A DNA stretch of 5,573 bases, from NCBI GenBank assembly GCA_937880125.1, contig CALFLU010000028.1:1-5573 (forward strand), in the 5' to 3' direction. Position numbers and translations under genes: made by a program. Below, one piece after another: positions 5,547 through 5,573 of the stretch; the stretch's first letter is position 1; every line of letters begins with the position of its first letter. The notes beneath the pieces are model-generated. The model had not been told where the DNA came from. It searched no databases and saw only the letters and a program-made list of their open reading frames with translations. The stretch comes from an uncultured Eubacteriaceae bacterium (GTDB taxonomy: Bacteria; Bacillota; Clostridia; Eubacteriales; UBA1433).

Positions 5547-5573
5547 CACCCTACATTGTCGTTTTGTAGAGTG
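5547..5573 (+). terminator. Probable terminator hairpin after the GNAT gene, cut by the window edge
   Basis: CACCCTACA (5547-5555) pairs with TGTAGAGTG (5565-5573) with one C/A mismatch around a 9-nt loop, starting 8 bp after the stop codon. The left flank AAGG suggests the stem may continue as CCTT beyond the window, where a T-run would be expected. Confidence 0.5.

Noticed and set aside
3945..5573. Integron-type gene cassettes
   Set aside because: VOC, GNAT and DUF genes are common in cassettes. However, the 17-bp gap between the first two has no room for an attC site, and no integrase is seen.

Overview
The window looks like a piece of a low-to-mid GC Bacillota (probably Clostridia) chromosome or metagenomic contig. 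The grounds are strong AGGAGG-type ribosome binding sites, sigma-A-like promoters, an RlmCD/RlmD-type rRNA methyltransferase, an OmpR-type two-component operon and short accessory genes (VOC, GNAT, a DUF7000-like protein). Base composition is mosaic by eye: the cysteine-synthase part on the left is clearly GC-rich, the two-component and right-hand accessory genes are AT-rich, and the methyltransferase lies between.

Left third (minus strand). A small cysteine-rich, single-pass membrane protein (54 aa) has its own near-consensus promoter. It is followed by an OmpR-family response regulator, whose last bases overlap the start of its partner histidine kinase. The kinase never reaches its catalytic domains. 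After one membrane segment and most of an extracytoplasmic sensor region, the reading frame passes without a stop into cysteine synthase (CysK) lacking roughly its first 20 residues, and runs off the left edge. This in-frame kinase-head/CysK-body joint is the most unusual thing in the window. It is either a deletion or recombination scar that made a chimeric gene, or an assembly chimera. Either way the regulator has no kinase visible here.

Centre (plus strand). A divergent promoter region of about 180 bp leads into an intact 452-aa class I SAM-dependent 23S rRNA m5U methyltransferase with its iron-sulfur cysteines and catalytic motifs. Behind it lies about 270 bp of non-coding DNA. It holds two inverted repeats, then four copies of a 17-bp direct repeat spaced 30, 29 and 41 bp apart, which puts them near the same face of the helix. 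They look like protein-binding sites, perhaps a remnant mobile-element end.

Right third (plus strand). An accessory block follows: a DUF7000-like protein, a VOC/glyoxalase-fold protein 17 bp behind it, a decayed locus in which the head of one gene is joined out of frame to the tail of another, and a GNAT acetyltransferase followed by the start of a terminator-like hairpin at the window edge. The VOC and GNAT genes are of types often involved in handling small molecules, but no shared pathway can be read from the sequence. Two independent gene-joining scars, a repeat cluster and changing composition together suggest a region shaped by deletion and transfer.
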